A stretch of 64,000 nt of DNA from Ceratopteris richardii (GCA_020310875.1 CM035433.1:111793806-111857805); one strand, 5' to 3'. Counted from the stretch's first letter, positions 9,884 to 20,440 are shown. Translations and numbers: made by a program. The notes: generated from the sequence alone by a model not told the origin.

Positions 9884-10600
9884 CTAAGAGATTAGCTTAT
9901 CTCCCACATAACACAAATACCCATAGGTTGATCTCCTATCATCAGGATTACCTACCCAATCTGTATCACTATATATCTTGATGTTTGTATCTGATGTAAA
10001 ATCATAATACAAACCTTCCTTGAGTGTACCCTTAATGTATCTCAACACTCTTTGTCTTGCAACCCAATGTTCTTCCCTAGGACAATGCATGAATTGAGAC
10101 AACACTCTAACACCATATGACAAATTAGGCCTAGTTAAAGTAGCATAGATTAGACTACCAACCAAACTTTGATATAACTTAATATCCTTGAATTTTTCTC
10201 CTCCATGTCTGCTCAATTTGTGATTCACCTCCATTGGAGTAGGTGCTACCCTGCAATCTTCCTTTTTAAACTTGATTAACAAGTTCTTCAAATACCTTTC
10301 TTGAGTTACATATACTCCATGTTGAGTATATGAGACCTCCATGCCCAAGAAATATGACAATTCTCCTAAGTCACTAATCTTGAACTCTTTCTCCATTTGC
10401 TTCTTGAGACTTTGTATGCCCTTCTCATCTGTACCTGTAAGAATTATGTCATCAACATATATGCACATGTAAATGAACCCATCATCACTTGCTTTGACAA
10501 GCAAGCTACTATCTGCTTTAGACACTTGGAAACCAAGTTCCTTCAAGAACTTGACAAGTCTATAATTCCATTCCCTTGGGGCATGCTTCAAACCATACAA
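9884..10600 (-). CDS. B1 reverse transcriptase core and RNase H start (fossil)
   Basis: A 238-residue frame begins at the copia motif MYGLKHAPREWNYRLVKFL and includes CIYVDDIILTGTD (catalytic YVDD box), LGELSYFLGMEVSY, YQSLVGSLIYATLTRPNLSY and the RNase H start IKIYSDTDWVGNPDDRRST. These are in the order of a Ty1/copia RT-RNase H. No other gene type shares this combination. Confidence 0.9.
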   Translation of the reverse strand: MYGLKHAPREWNYRLVKFLKELGFQVSKADSSLLVKASDDGFIYMCIYVDDIILTGTDEKGIQSLKKQMEKEFKISDLGELSYFLGMEVSYTQHGVYVTQERYLKNLLIKFKKEDCRVAPTPMEVNHKLSRHGGEKFKDIKLYQSLVGSLIYATLTRPNLSYGVRVLSQFMHCPREEHWVARQRVLRYIKGTLKEGLYYDFTSDTNIKIYSDTDWVGNPDDRRSTYGYLCYVGDKLIS

Positions 10601-10657
10601 AGCTCTCTTGAGATTACATACATATTCTGAATACCTTTTATCTTTGAACCCTTCTGG

Positions 10658-11059
10658 TTACTGCATGAAAACATCATCTGAAATATAACCATTAAGAAAA
10701 GCATTCTTCACATCTAATTGACATAATTTCCAACCTTTACATGTAGCAATGGCTATGGGTGTCCTTATGTTTGTCATCTTTGCCACAGGAGTATAGATCT
10801 CATCATAATCTATACCATATGTCTGAGCATACCCTTTCACAAGAAGTTTAGCTTTATAGCTAGACACACTTCCATCTGCATATTTTTTTGTTTTGTAGAC
10901 CCATTTGCATCCAATGATCTTCTGACTATTTTGTTTAGGAACCAAATCCCATATTTCATTTTCCATCAATGCATCATATTCTTCTTGCATAGCTTTCTCC
11001 CAATTTTCCTTACCTTTTGCCTCTTCATATGTAGAAGGGTCTTCCTCTGTTTTCAGCAT
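10658..11059 (-). CDS. B1 reverse transcriptase, N-terminal part (fossil)
   Basis: The minus-strand peptide carries WEKAMQEEYDALMENEIWDL, IIGCKWVYKTK, AKLLVKGYAQTYGIDYDEIY and LCQLDVKNAFLNGYISDDVF, the first conserved blocks of copia RT. It is followed in order by the core at 9884-10600. Confidence 0.9.
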   Translation of the reverse strand: MLKTEEDPSTYEEAKGKENWEKAMQEEYDALMENEIWDLVPKQNSQKIIGCKWVYKTKKYADGSVSSYKAKLLVKGYAQTYGIDYDEIYTPVAKMTNIRTPIAIATCKGWKLCQLDVKNAFLNGYISDDVFMQ

Positions 11060-12090
11060 ATAAGCATAGTCTTTACTAGTAAAAAAAAAGTATCATAGCT
11101 ATACCTTCTAGGTTGCCATTTATGCCTTGATGACCTTTTGAGTTCTCCACTTCTTGAGTTTTCTGGTTCATCACATTCTAGATCAAATCTTGGCACTTCT
11201 TCAAATTCAACTTGTACTTCATTATTCTTTTCTTCATCAAATATTTGAACTTTTGATTTACCTTTCTTCTGATTCAAGGTTTCTTCATCACCTGCATGAA
11301 TATTAAGTGTACCTGTATACCAAGTAACTTGGTCATCAAATGTAACATCCTTTGACACAAGGAATTGGTTTTTGGATGGACTACACAACCTATAACCCAT
11401 TTGCTTATCATCATAACCAATGAATACATACTTTTCAGCTTTAGGTTCCAATTTATGTCTCAATTGAGATGGCACATATGCATAATCCAAACATCCTAAT
11501 ACTTTGCAATGATCTAAGGTAGGTCTCTTACCCCACCAAGCTTCATATGGTGTCATACCCTACAAAGCTTTACATGGTAACCTATTAACCAAGTATGTAG
11601 CTGTATTTACAACCTCAACCCACAAATAATTGGGACAATTTTTCTCCATCATTGATCTTGCAAACTCAACAAGAGTTCTATTTCTCCTTTCTGCTACACC
11701 ATTTTGTTGAGGAGATTACCTACAAGTAACTTCCATTTTTATACCTGCATTCCATAAGTAATTACTGAACTCATTAGAGAAATACTCTCCCCCTCCATCT
11801 AACCTTAGTCTCTTCAACTTTTGACCTATGATTCTCTCTGCATACACATGATAATGTTTAAATGTATTAAACACCTCTGCTTTATCTTTGATCACATATA
11901 TGGTGATCCACCTAGTAGCATCATCAACATAAATCACATAATATCTTGAACCATTAATACTGAAATCCTTTGATGGTCCCCACACATCTATGTGTACCAA
12001 ATCAAGCTTCTCTGAATACATGAGACCATGCTTAGTATATGATTGCTTATGAGCCTTACCTAATTGACATGCCTCACATCTGTATGTCAT
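11053..12090 (-). CDS. B1 integrase region (fossil)
   Basis: Starts with the zinc-binding tail CEACQLGKAHKQSY, then LDLVHIDVWGPS (first catalytic Asp), LRLDGGGEYFSNEF (second Asp region) and, further on, MTPYEAWWGKRPTLDHCKVL with FIGYDDKQMGYRL, typical of the copia integrase C-terminal part. Integrase inserts the cDNA into the host genome. The region is decayed with a few breaks. Confidence 0.87.
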
Positions 12091-12098
12091 ATGTTGAC

Positions 12099-12590
12099 CT
12101 ACAACATTAGGTAATCCAAGAAATGACCATTGTTTACCATATCCTTAATACCTCTTTCATTGAAATGTCCAAGCCTTTTATGCCAAAGATCTAACTCAGA
12201 GATCTTATGTCCTCCATAAGTGAACAAGGCATGACCAACATTGCCTTGAATCTTCAATGTGAATAGCCTTCCTTCTTTCTTCCTTGAAACAATTTGTTTA
12301 TACCCATTGCTAGGGTCTTCCACAAAAACTCCATCATTAGTGAACCTTACTTCATAACCTTCTTCAACAATTTGCCCTACACTTATCAGATTCTTTGGAA
12401 TTGTATGAACATACAAAACCTTACTCAAAAGAGTACTTCGATCCTTGCCCTTCAATGATCCAATTGACTTCACATTATGCTTTGTATTATCACGTGTTTG
12501 AACTACATGATTAGTTACCTTATTCTCCAAATCAGCCATCAAAGCTATGTTGCCACTTAGGTGATTGCTACACCCTGAGTCTATGTAGAA
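12099..12590 (-). CDS. B1 protease and GAG-pre-integrase region (fossil)
   Basis: The minus-strand sequence near 12590-12560 reads DSGCSNHLSGN, the copia aspartic-protease active site (D-S-G). It continues through VLYVHTIPKNLISVGQ, a typical protease C-terminal block, to LWHKRLGHFNERG, the GAG-pre-integrase signature. The order gag-PR-INT-RT-RH proves copia rather than gypsy. Confidence 0.85.
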   Translation of the reverse strand, partial: FYIDSGCSNHLSGNIALMADLENKVTNHVVQTRDNTKHNVKSIGSLKGKDRSTLLSKVLYVHTIPKNLISVGQIVEEGYEVRFTNDGVFVEDPSNGYKQIVSRKKEGRLFTLKIQGNVGHALFTYGGHKISELDLWHKRLGHFNERGIKDMVNNGHFLDYLML

Positions 12591-12791
12591 GACTCTTTAA
12601 TCTTCACTTTGTTTTTCACAAGTTGCATTCATAATCAAGGTTGAATCTTCCTTCCGATCTGAAGCATAATTGTAGTAGGTATTGTTGTAGGATTGACTTT
12701 GGGAACCTCTACCTGCATTTCTTCCAAAGTAACCTCTACTTCTGAAATTACCTCTTTCATTTCTACCACCTCTTCCTCTTGAATTAAAGTT

Positions 12792-13658
12792 CTAACTATA
12801 TCCTCCATTATTATTATTATTATTATGCCAACAATCATGAGCAAAATGATTTGTCTTACCACAAATCCAACAAGCTTTGACTCCATCTTTATTGCTTCTG
12901 CCTCTGCCTCTTCCTCTACCTTTACCACCTCCTCTTCCTCTTAGGAAGTTGGCTTGGCTAGTTGTTCCTTCTTGTTCATTTAATTGTTGCTTGCTTTTGC
13001 TATTCTTCTTCTTGCCCTTTGAGTACATTGCTTGACCTGCACTCTTATCAACATCACCTTTGACATCCTGCTCAAAAGTTAGCATATGTCCTAGCAATTG
13101 ATTCAAGTCAGGAGTGAAATGATCTAGTGACAATTCAGTGGACAAAATGAATGGCTTCCATTTCTCATCTCCTCTCAAACCTGTAAGGATTTGCCTTACC
13201 AATTTATCCTCTTCAATATCTTCATCAACTGCCCCTAATGCATCTGCAATGTCCCTCATCCTTGTTACATAATCAGAACGGGATTGAGAGGTCTTCTTCT
13301 TGAATGTGGTAAATCGTGCCCACAAAGATGCCTTCCTTGACTTTATAGTGTTTTGGAAATGCTCCTCCAAAGCATTCCATATGTCACTTGCACTTTCAAG
13401 TCCTCTAATATGAGGTAGCAAGTAGTCATTGACTCCCATGTAGATAGTACTCCTTGCTTGAGCATCCTTCTTCATCCATGTCTTCAAATCTAAGAGTTCA
13501 TCCCTAGTTGGAACACTAGGATCTCTGAATTCTGGTTTTTCTTCTTCACCTGTAATGTATCCTATCAAGTCTTTGCTCATAAGATGAGCTTCCATCCTCA
13601 TTGACCAAGCAGGATAGTTTTCTCTATCCAAAGTCTCTATCTGAAGAGAAACTCCCAT
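12792..13658 (-). CDS. B1 gag (fossil, long open frame)
   Basis: A 288-residue frame opens with MGVSLQIETLDRENYPAWSM, the copia Gag start (L..ENYPAW..M). It has a central helical UBN2-type region (DIWNALEEHFQ, SRSDYVTRMRDIADALGAV, KLVRQILTGL) and ends with the zinc knuckle CWICGKTNHFAHDC. Gag packages element RNA in cytoplasmic particles. The frame is long and open, the best preserved part of B1; the start ATG is about 120 bp from the inserted B2. Confidence 0.9.
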   Translation of the reverse strand: MGVSLQIETLDRENYPAWSMRMEAHLMSKDLIGYITGEEEKPEFRDPSVPTRDELLDLKTWMKKDAQARSTIYMGVNDYLLPHIRGLESASDIWNALEEHFQNTIKSRKASLWARFTTFKKKTSQSRSDYVTRMRDIADALGAVDEDIEEDKLVRQILTGLRGDEKWKPFILSTELSLDHFTPDLNQLLGHMLTFEQDVKGDVDKSAGQAMYSKGKKKNSKSKQQLNEQEGTTSQANFLRGRGGGKGRGRGRGRSNKDGVKACWICGKTNHFAHDCWHNNNNNNGGYS

Positions 13659-13774
13659 CTTTTCTTCACCTGTGTATTAAATTCTTCAAACTTTATGAGG
13701 AATAAGTGTACCTTTACCTCAAATGTAGTTCCCTTTCAACTTCTTGATGGCTTCAGGCCTCCTTCTCTAGCTTT

Positions 13775-14065
13775 TATTGGGTGTGTGTAGAAATACGGGA
13801 GACACAAGAGAAGCACACACAAGGAGCACAAATGCAGCAAGACACATGGAGAAGACGATGGCTAGAATAGCTCTCTCTATTAACAATGAACTGAACTGAA
13901 GTAAGTGCTAAATAATATCCCTAAGTACAAAGTACCACCACATATGAGAGTATCAAGTATGTGGTAACATGGGGAAAACACCTCTCGCCAGCACTAGAGT
14001 AAAAAGTGCCCATGTATACGGAAAAGTTCACATCAAAGCTACTCGAGGAACACATAAGTGTAACA
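13775..14065 (-). repeat. B2 3' LTR (left copy)
   Basis: Direct repeat of 20441-20729, sharing TTGGGTGTGTGTAGAA at the start and CACATAA[GA]TGTAACA at the end on the plus strand. Internal landmark shared by both: GCTAGAATAGCTCTCTCTAT. Confidence 0.88.
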
Positions 14066-14074
14066 AACCCCCTT
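14066..14074 (-). other. B2 polypurine tract
   Basis: Minus-strand AAGGGGGTT directly precedes the 3' LTR, the expected location of the plus-strand primer. Supports minus orientation. Confidence 0.6.
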
Positions 14075-14111
14075 GGAGAGGATGATGTGAACACATACAA
14101 GGAGCGACAGA

Positions 14112-14485
14112 TCATGCAACAACCAAAGCACTCTGACTATCAGTGAGAATATGCATAACACCATCAATCTCCATGCAAAGATCCATCAATAGGCATCTCA
14201 GCCATATACACTCCACTGTAGCTATGAAAAATGGCCTGTACTCAGCTTCACAACTCGATGTCGCCACTGTAGGTTGCTTCTTACTCAACCAAGATATGCA
14301 TGAGTCTCTAAGGAAAAAGCAATTACCACTAGTGTACACGCGAGTATCATAACAACCAACCCAATCACTATCTGTAAAAGCATGCAAGCATGGCTGAATA
14401 TCTCTGCCATAAAAGAGAACTAAGCTCAAAGTGCCTCGGAGATATCTAAGCACACGCTTCACCGCTTGCCAATGCTTAGTGCCAA
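14112..14485 (-). CDS. B2 RNase H (fossil)
   Basis: Minus-strand peptide: HWQAVKRVLRYLRGTLSLVL, AFTDSDWVGCYDTRVYTSGN, CISWLSKKQPTVATSSCEAE (the SKKQ..V..SS.EAEY box) and ILTDSQSALVVA. This is the RNase H of a copia element. Its sequence is replaced by plus-strand C2 sequence beyond 14485. Confidence 0.88.
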
Positions 14486-15230
14486 GGCTGCAGAGCAGAT
14501 TCGTTGGGATGGCAGAGATGCCCAGGCACATGCATTGATAGCTTTGTCTGTCAAATGTGCCATTATTCCTCACATTCGCTCTTGTAGAACAACAAAGGAT
14601 GCTTGGGATACACTTACCACTTTGTACCAGGCTAGGAATGAGGCTCGTGTTGCTTACCTCCGAAAACAGTTGGAGAGTGAGCACATGAATGAAGGTGATT
14701 CTATGGACAATTTTCTTATAAAGATCAAAGACCTGAAGGAACAATTGATTTCTGCTGATGAGGTTATACCAGATAGCTCACTTGTGCAGACCGTTCTGAA
14801 TGGTCTTCCTGATTCCTATCGGAGTTTTGCCTCTACTCTTCGGTTGATGATGAAAGGCAATCCGAATGCCTTGTCATTTAAGGAATTAGTCTCTGTTCTG
14901 TTGCAGGAAGATCAGTCCATGCAGAACAGGTCCATTATGCATGTTGCAGATCAAGCTTTCCTGGCTAGTCAGAAGGGCAAAGGAAAATGGAGCTCTTCTA
15001 CTAGTAAGCAGAAATCTGCAAATGTTGCACAATCGAAGAACCATGATAAAGATGAGAAGAAATCAGAAAAGCAGAAATTGTTCTGCAAGTACTGTAAAGG
15101 AAATGATCATATTATAAAGAACTGTCCAAAACTGGCTGCTAAAGAGGCAAAGAAGAAAGAGGCTGGAATGGTTGTTGTAGAGGCCTCTACACCAAAAATA
15201 GAGTCTGCAAATCTTGTGCAGGAAGAAGAA
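14486..15230 (+). CDS. C2 gag, N-terminally incomplete (fossil)
   Basis: A UBN2-type copia Gag: AEQIRWDGRDAQAHALIALS, IIPHIRSCRTTKDAWDTL, ARVAYLRKQLESEHMNEGDS, VQTVLNGLPDSY. Then a basic, lysine-rich linker and the zinc knuckle CKYCKGNDHIIKNC near 15085-15130. The region is open into the protease segment. The first residues of Gag are missing compared with the copy at 26646. Confidence 0.88.
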
Positions 15231-15776
15231 TGGGCGTTTACTACTGTCTGCAGATTTGACCCATCTTCTCATGATCACTGCATGTCTGCAGTAGACTCAG
15301 ATGTTTGGTACTTTGACAGTAGGGCGACCAAACATATTACCTCACAGCGCACTTTCTTCTCTTCACTCGAGCCTGCCCCTACAGGGAATACTGTCACATG
15401 CGCCAATAACTCCTCTTATCCTGTTATGGGAGTTGGTAAGATCATTTTGACTACTGCTGATGGTAGTTCTTTCACTTTGTCAGATGCTTTATTTGTGCCA
15501 GGGATAAAAAAGAACCTGTTATCAATTTCTGCATTAGCCAAGATTGGCTTGGTTGTGAAATTCCTTGATGACAGGTGTACAGTCCATGATCTCTCAAATG
15601 GCGCTGTGATTATTGCTTCTGGCATTTTATGTCGTGGGCTCTATAAGCTCATAGACTATGAAAGATCTATGAATGATTCGGCATGTGCAGTTCATGATTC
15701 TCAGGCTATGTCAGATGCAAAGCTTTGGCATGCACGCTTTGGTCATCTGAATTTTGCTAGTTTGTTACGCCTGTAG
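15231..15776 (+). CDS. C2 protease and GAG-pre-integrase region (fossil)
   Basis: Contains the protease neighbourhood VWYFDSRATKHITSQRTFF, then YPVMGVGKIILTTADG, ALFVPGIKKNLLSISALAKI and, at the end, LWHARFGHLNFASL, the GAG-pre-integrase motif. The same set of motifs recurs in C (27690-28150) and C3. Confidence 0.87.
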   Translation, partial: WAFTTVCRFDPSSHDHCMSAVDSDVWYFDSRATKHITSQRTFFSSLEPAPTGNTVTCANNSSYPVMGVGKIILTTADGSSFTLSDALFVPGIKKNLLSISALAKIGLVVKFLDDRCTVHDLSNGAVIIASGILCRGLYKLIDYERSMNDSACAVHDSQAMSDAKLWHARFGHLNFASLLRL

Positions 15777-15785
15777 AAATCTGAA

Positions 15786-16655
15786 ATGGTGTCCTCTTTG
15801 CCCAAACTTGAGGCACCTGGAAAACATGTTTGTGAAGGCTGTATTTTGGGCAAAATGCAGCATTCTTCCTTTCCAAAAGATGGTTCAGTTCGGGCTACGC
15901 AGAAATTGCAGCTTGTACATAGTGATGTTTGTGGTCCTATGCAGACACCCTCTTTTGGAAATTACCTTTACTTCGTGACTTTCATTGATGATTTTTCCAG
16001 GCATGTATGGGTATATCCACTCAAAGCAAAGTCCGAAGTGTTCATGTGCTTCAAACAGTTTTTGGTTTTGGCTGAAAATCTGTTAGCATGTAAAATGGGC
16101 ACCCTCCGTTCTGATCGAGGGGGGGAATATATGTCTTCAAGTTTTAATGCATTTTTGGCTGAACGTGGGATAAAACACCAGTGTACAGTGCCGTATACAC
16201 CTCAACAGAATGGAGTTGTTGAACGAAAGAACAGGTCACTCATGGAGATGGCGAGGTGCATGGTGAAAAGTCAGGCTTTACCACATAGTTTCTGGCTTGA
16301 GGCTGTCATGTGTGCAACATATGTACTAAACAGGTGTCCCACTAAAGCACTGCAGTCTATCACTCCATATGAGGCTTGGCATGACCGCAAGCTATTTGTT
16401 GCTCATCTGCGTGTTTTTGGTTGTTTGGCATATGCATTAGTGCCTGAACAACATCGCAGAAAATTGGATGATAAGGCAGTAAAATGTATTTTTGTTGGGT
16501 ACAATTCTGAAAGTAAAGGCTATCGTCTGTATCATCCACAGACTAAACGATTCTGGTTAGTCGTGATGTTGTCTTTGTGGAAGATGCTATTCAGCCATTG
16601 CTTTCATGTACTAAGGAGACATCTATTAGCTCCAAAGACATGTATGATACTTTGA
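15786..16655 (+). CDS. C2 integrase (fossil)
   Basis: A 289-residue frame: zinc-binding CEGCILGKMQHSSFP, then [15 protein letters not shown] (catalytic Asp), LRSDRGGEYMSSSF (second Asp) and [20 protein letters not shown] (catalytic Glu region), followed by [11 protein letters not shown] and [15 protein letters not shown]. All three D-D-E elements are visible. This is the copia integrase core and C-terminal part. Confidence 0.9.
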   Translation: MVSSLPKLEAPGKHVCEGCILGKMQHSSFPKDGSVRATQKLQLVHSDVCGPMQTPSFGNYLYFVTFIDDFSRHVWVYPLKAKSEVFMCFKQFLVLAENLLACKMGTLRSDRGGEYMSSSFNAFLAERGIKHQCTVPYTPQQNGVVERKNRSLMEMARCMVKSQALPHSFWLEAVMCATYVLNRCPTKALQSITPYEAWHDRKLFVAHLRVFGCLAYALVPEQHRRKLDDKAVKCIFVGYNSESKGYRLYHPQTKRFWLVVMLSLWKMLFSHCFHVLRRHLLAPKTCMIL

Positions 16656-17029
16656 TGCCTCTTTTTACAGGTGGACAGGCTAGTGCTCGTCCTAATGAGG
16701 CAACTTCTCAGCCTTTGCAGGTTTCATATGATGATGCAGATCATTCCATTTCTGATGCAGATTTACATGATGCACTTATTGATGAGAGAGTCGATATTGA
16801 GCAGGCAAAAATTATGCCAAAATGGTTGGTGCAGACTTTGCGTGACAGCAAATTAGATGCACCTTTGTCATATCGTACTCGTTCATGCTCTCATAGTGCC
16901 TCCTTTGCATCAGATTGCTATGCTATGGCTGCATCTAGTCTCTGTGATGAGAATGAGCCTGTTTCTTTTGATGAAGCACAAAATTCAGAAAATTGGATGG
17001 CTGCTATGTAATCTGAATATGATGCTATA

Positions 17030-17780
17030 ATGAAGAATGGTACATGGTCTTTATGTGACTTGCCTCCTGACAAGAAGGCCATTGGCACTAAGTGGGTATA
17101 CAAGCTGAAGCGTAAACCTGATGGTACAGTTGACAGGTATAAGGCTAGGCTTGTTGCAAAGGGTTATGCACAGGAAAGAGGCATTGATTTTGATGAGACC
17201 TTTGCACCTACATGCCGTATGACTACTGTTTGGAGCATTTGTGCACTTGCACCCCATCTTGGTTGGAATGTACATCACTTGGACATTAAAATAGCATTTC
17301 TGAATGGTGACTTGCATGAAGAAGTGTATGTTTTTCAGCCCTGTGGCTTTTTGCTGAAAGGGCATGAAAACCAGGTTTGTAGGTTAAAGAAGGCATTATA
17401 TGGTTTAAATCAAGCACCACGTGCTTGGTATGAGAAGATACATGCCTATCTGATTGCACATGGTTTTGAGAACAGTCCAACTGAAAGCACCTTATATGTT
17501 AAACGTGCTAATGATGTGCTTCTGATCATTGTTGTCTATGTTGATGACATGCTACTGACTGGTCCTATTGAGACACATATTGCTGATTTTAAGGCTGATT
17601 TGCATGCCTCATTTGAGATGTCTGATTTGGGGTATTTGCATCACTATTTGGGCATTCAGTTTATGCACGTTGATGGTGGAATGGCTTTGTGTCAAACGAA
17701 ATATATTGACACATTATTGCAACGTTTTGGCCTTGAAGACTGTAAGCCTATTGCCACTCCTATGGAGACAGGTTTACGAT
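17030..17780 (+). CDS. C2 reverse transcriptase (fossil)
   Basis: Opens with MKNGTWSLCDLPPDKKAIGT and runs through KWVYKLKRKPDGT, ARLVAKGYAQERGIDFDETF, LDIKIAFLNGDLHEEVYVFQ, LYGLNQAPRAWYEKI, VVYVDDMLLTGP (YVDD catalytic box) and HHYLGIQFMHVDGG. Complete set of copia RT blocks. The linker between integrase and RT at 16656-17029 is the variable acidic region seen also at 29100-29290 and 49400-49580. Confidence 0.9.
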
Positions 17781-18482
17781 TGAGTCTTCATGATGCTGGA
17801 TGCTGTTCTCTATCAGCAGGCTGTTGGATGCTTGATTTACTTATGCATTACTCGGCCAAATATTCAGTTTGTTGTCTCACAGATGAGCAGGTTTATGCAT
17901 TGCCCAGGAGTCACGCATTGGAAAGCGGTTAAGCGCATCTTTCGCTACTTGAGTGGTACTCGGCTACTTGGGTTGTTTTATCCCAAGGGGGGATCACTAC
18001 CGCCAGATTTGCATGCTTTTTCTGACTCAGATTGGGCTGGTTGCTATGACACTCGTGTGTCCACTAGTGGTTTTTGCTTCATGCTTGGTAGCTCATGTAT
18101 ATCTTGGTTGAGCAAGAAGCAGCCTACTGTGGCGACTTCCAATTGTGAGGCTGAGTATAGGGCAGCTTTCACAGCAACTGTTTAGTGTGTGTGGCTTAGA
18201 CGCCTTATGGCTGATTTGGGTGTTGGCCAGTCTTCTGCCACCACCATCTTCACTGACAGTCAGAGCGCATTGGCAGTTGCGAGGAACCGTGTGTTCCATG
18301 CTCGCACTAAGCACATTGAGGTGCATTATCACTATGTCACGGAGAGGTTCTCTGCTGGGGAGATCAGATTGGCATATGTGCCCACGCAGGAGAACATTGC
18401 AGACCTTTTCACGAAGGCTCTGCCTAGGGAGAAGTTTGAAGCTTTCCGCAAAGCTTTGGGCTTACTTCCTTTTGTGGAGTGA
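17781..18482 (+). CDS. C2 RNase H (fossil)
   Basis: Readable blocks: GCLIYLCITRPNIQFVVSQM, HWKAVKRIFRYLSGTRLLGL, AFSDSDWAGCYDTRVSTSGF, ISWLSKKQPTVATSNCEAEY, IFTDSQSALAVARN, FHARTKHIEVHYHYV and AYVPTQENIADLFTKALPRE. This is copia RNase H through to its C-terminus, ending about 75 bp before the 3' LTR. The order and lengths match C and C3. Confidence 0.88.
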
Positions 18483-18540
18483 TTTCCACATAGCTTGGCA
18501 CTTCCTTATACATGAGTGCCAGCTCCTTGTTCACCACATC

Positions 18541-18556
18541 ACTCCCTGGGGGGATT
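18541..18556 (+). other. C2 polypurine tract
   Basis: CTGGGGGGATT immediately precedes the 3' LTR. The same tract is seen before the LTRs of C (30930-30943) and, reversed, C3 (48507-48520). Confidence 0.65.
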
Positions 18557-18787
18557 TGTTGATATATTTAGGTAGTGATGTGTGTGAACACTCTAGGACC
18601 GTCGGGGCACTTTTTTCCCTCTTTAGGAGGTTTTTTTCCATCGGCTTGTATATACGCCTATTGCCCTAATGGGCTACTTATCTTTGTACATTCTCTAGTA
18701 ATACATTCAGTATTGAGTGTTTGTGCTCCAAGCTTCTTCTTCTTGCTTGTGCTGTTCACGTGCTTCCGCAGACGTCTATCTCCAACA
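18557..18787 (+). repeat. C2 3' LTR (C-family reference LTR)
   Basis: A 231-bp LTR starting TGTTGATATATTTAGGTAG and ending CTATCTCCAACA. It is closely similar to LTRs at 26043-26272, 30944-31173 and (reverse) 52308-52537. TTGTATATACGCC near 18645 is conserved in the copies and is a plausible TATA element. B2 protease sequence on the minus strand resumes directly after 18787. Confidence 0.9.
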
Positions 18788-19089
18788 GCCCTCTTATATG
18801 TATCCATGTGATACAAACCATTACATAATGTACCAGACATCATGATAACATCACCATTGCTGAAATCATGAACCATACACTTATCATCAACAAAGTGTAC
18901 GTGAAGTCTAGCTTTGCCAATCAACGGAAATGAAATTAAGTTCTTCTTTATACCGGACACATACAATGCATTTTTCAAGAGAATTACACCTCCATTTGCA
19001 GCCGTAAGCTCAATTTCTCCTACTCCAATGATAGGATAAGAGGCATTGTTTGCACACACCACATGTCCTCCTTTGGGTGCATCTTTCAA
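18788..19089 (-). CDS. B2 protease region (fossil)
   Basis: Minus-strand peptide: YPIIGVGEIELTAANGG, ALYVSGIKKNLISFPLIGKA, FVDDKCMVHDFSNGDVIMMS and GLYHMDTYKRA, matching the protease-to-pre-integrase part of the related C family (15420-15660). It is cut at 18788 by the end of C2. Confidence 0.85.
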
Positions 19090-20049
19090 AGAGGCAAAAA
19101 ATCTTTTTCATGGAAGCATCACTATCAAAGCACGAATCAGAATCAGCCTCACTCACAACCATACATTTAGAATGCAAAGAAGCATCATAATGACATGTAA
19201 CAACACATGCCCAAAAATCTTGAGCCATGTTAGCTTCATCATTCTTTGCATTTGATGAATTTTCAGCAATAGACATGCCGGATTCCTTCTTTTTTTCATT
19301 TCGTTTAGCAAGCTTTCTACACTCATCAATAGTATGATCAGCCTTTCGGCAATATTTGCATCTCTTCTTCTTTTTCAAATCGGCATCATTAGAGGAATGA
19401 GTGGAAGAGGAAGCTTGAGGCTTTGGTTTTGATGAACCCAAAGCTGAACCATACTTGCTTTTCCCCTTTTGTGTGATAACAAGTGCTTGCGTTCCCTCAA
19501 TCAAACCACTCCTATTCACTCTAGATTGCTCTTCTTGCAAAAGAAGAGACACAACCTCATCAACTGCATACATATTGGGATTCCCTTTTGTAACCAAACA
19601 AAGTGTAGTAGCAAAGCTTTGAAAAGATTCCGGTAATCCTTTCAACAATGTAGAAATGAGCAATGCATCCAGAATGCATCTATGTTTGCCAATTTCTCTT
19701 TCAAGTCCTTGATGCGTGTCACATACACATCTACTGACTCATTTTCAGCCATACTTACATCCTCAATTTGCTTCCTCAAGTATGCAACATGTTCTTCATT
19801 ACTCACAGCATACAAAAAAGCAAGAGTGTCCCATGCTTGTCTCGATGTAGAACATGACCGAATGTGTGGAACTATATGACGCTTCACTGAAAGCGCAATC
19901 AAAGCATGAGCTTGAGCATCTTTTCCATCCCATCTAAGCTGATCTTGTGTAGGTGGAGAGGGAGAGACCATTGTACTTGAAGAAGATCCATCTGTGACAG
20001 TAGTCTGTGAAGTAGAAGCACCTGCGAGTCTTCGATCTACATTTGCCAC
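19090..20049 (-). CDS. B2 gag (fossil)
   Basis: Two long minus-strand stretches carry QLRWDGKDAQAHALIALSVK, IVPHIRSCSTSRQAWDTLAF, EEHVAYLRKQIEDVSMAENE, LLKGLPESFQSFATTLCLVT and the zinc knuckle CKYCRKADHTIDEC. Homologous to C-family Gag. The first Gag residues lie upstream at about 20050-20170 (a diverged LDGTNYPMWSYMMK-like stretch is visible), between the ATG and the PBS. Confidence 0.87.
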
Positions 20050-20428
20050 TATGTTCCAAAGTTATTTAGCAACAAGAACATGCTTCATCATGTAAGACCA
20101 CATCGGATAGTTGGTCCCATCAAGCTTATCTTTAGCTTGAAGCATGCCAAACAAGTCATTGCTACCCGCCATTTCACTAAAGAACAAGAATGTGACAAAA
20201 TCTTCACTTTGACGAAAGCTGAAATGAATGCTGAAATTTTAGCTCACAAATTCTCACTCTGATGGTGATTCTGACTGCACGAATGGCTTTGAAATGGGAC
20301 CCCAATGCACCTGATGGAAATGTTTCTTGGCTGTTGAAATTCACAGTTCTATGCTCGGAAGTCGATTTGCACTATTAAAATTGCTCGCGCCATGACGCAA
20401 AAAACCAAAACTTGAGGAGCTGAATTTG

Positions 20429-20440
20429 CTCTGATACCAC
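20429..20440 (-). other. B2 primer-binding site (tRNA-iMet)
   Basis: Minus-strand TGGTATCAGAGC, a perfect match to the widespread plant initiator-Met primer-binding site. It is one base from the 5' LTR end. Confidence 0.9.

Larger units (their letters stand above)
14486..18787 (+). mobile_element. Copia element C2 (C family, 5'-incomplete)
   Basis: Plus-strand copia running gag to 3' LTR inside B2. It lacks a 5' LTR and the gag start that are present in the sister copy at 26043-31173. The 3' LTR is complete (18557-18787). The coding body is among the best preserved in the window, with long open stretches in gag, integrase and RT and roughly six breaks. It matches C and C3 along its length at roughly 90% or better by eye. 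Confidence 0.88.

Noticed and set aside
9700-9900. Host gene promoter near 9300 TATA-rich sequence
   Set aside because: The TATA-rich stretch lies in the B1 LTR and recurs in the partner LTR at 21659, so it is an LTR promoter candidate, not a host promoter.
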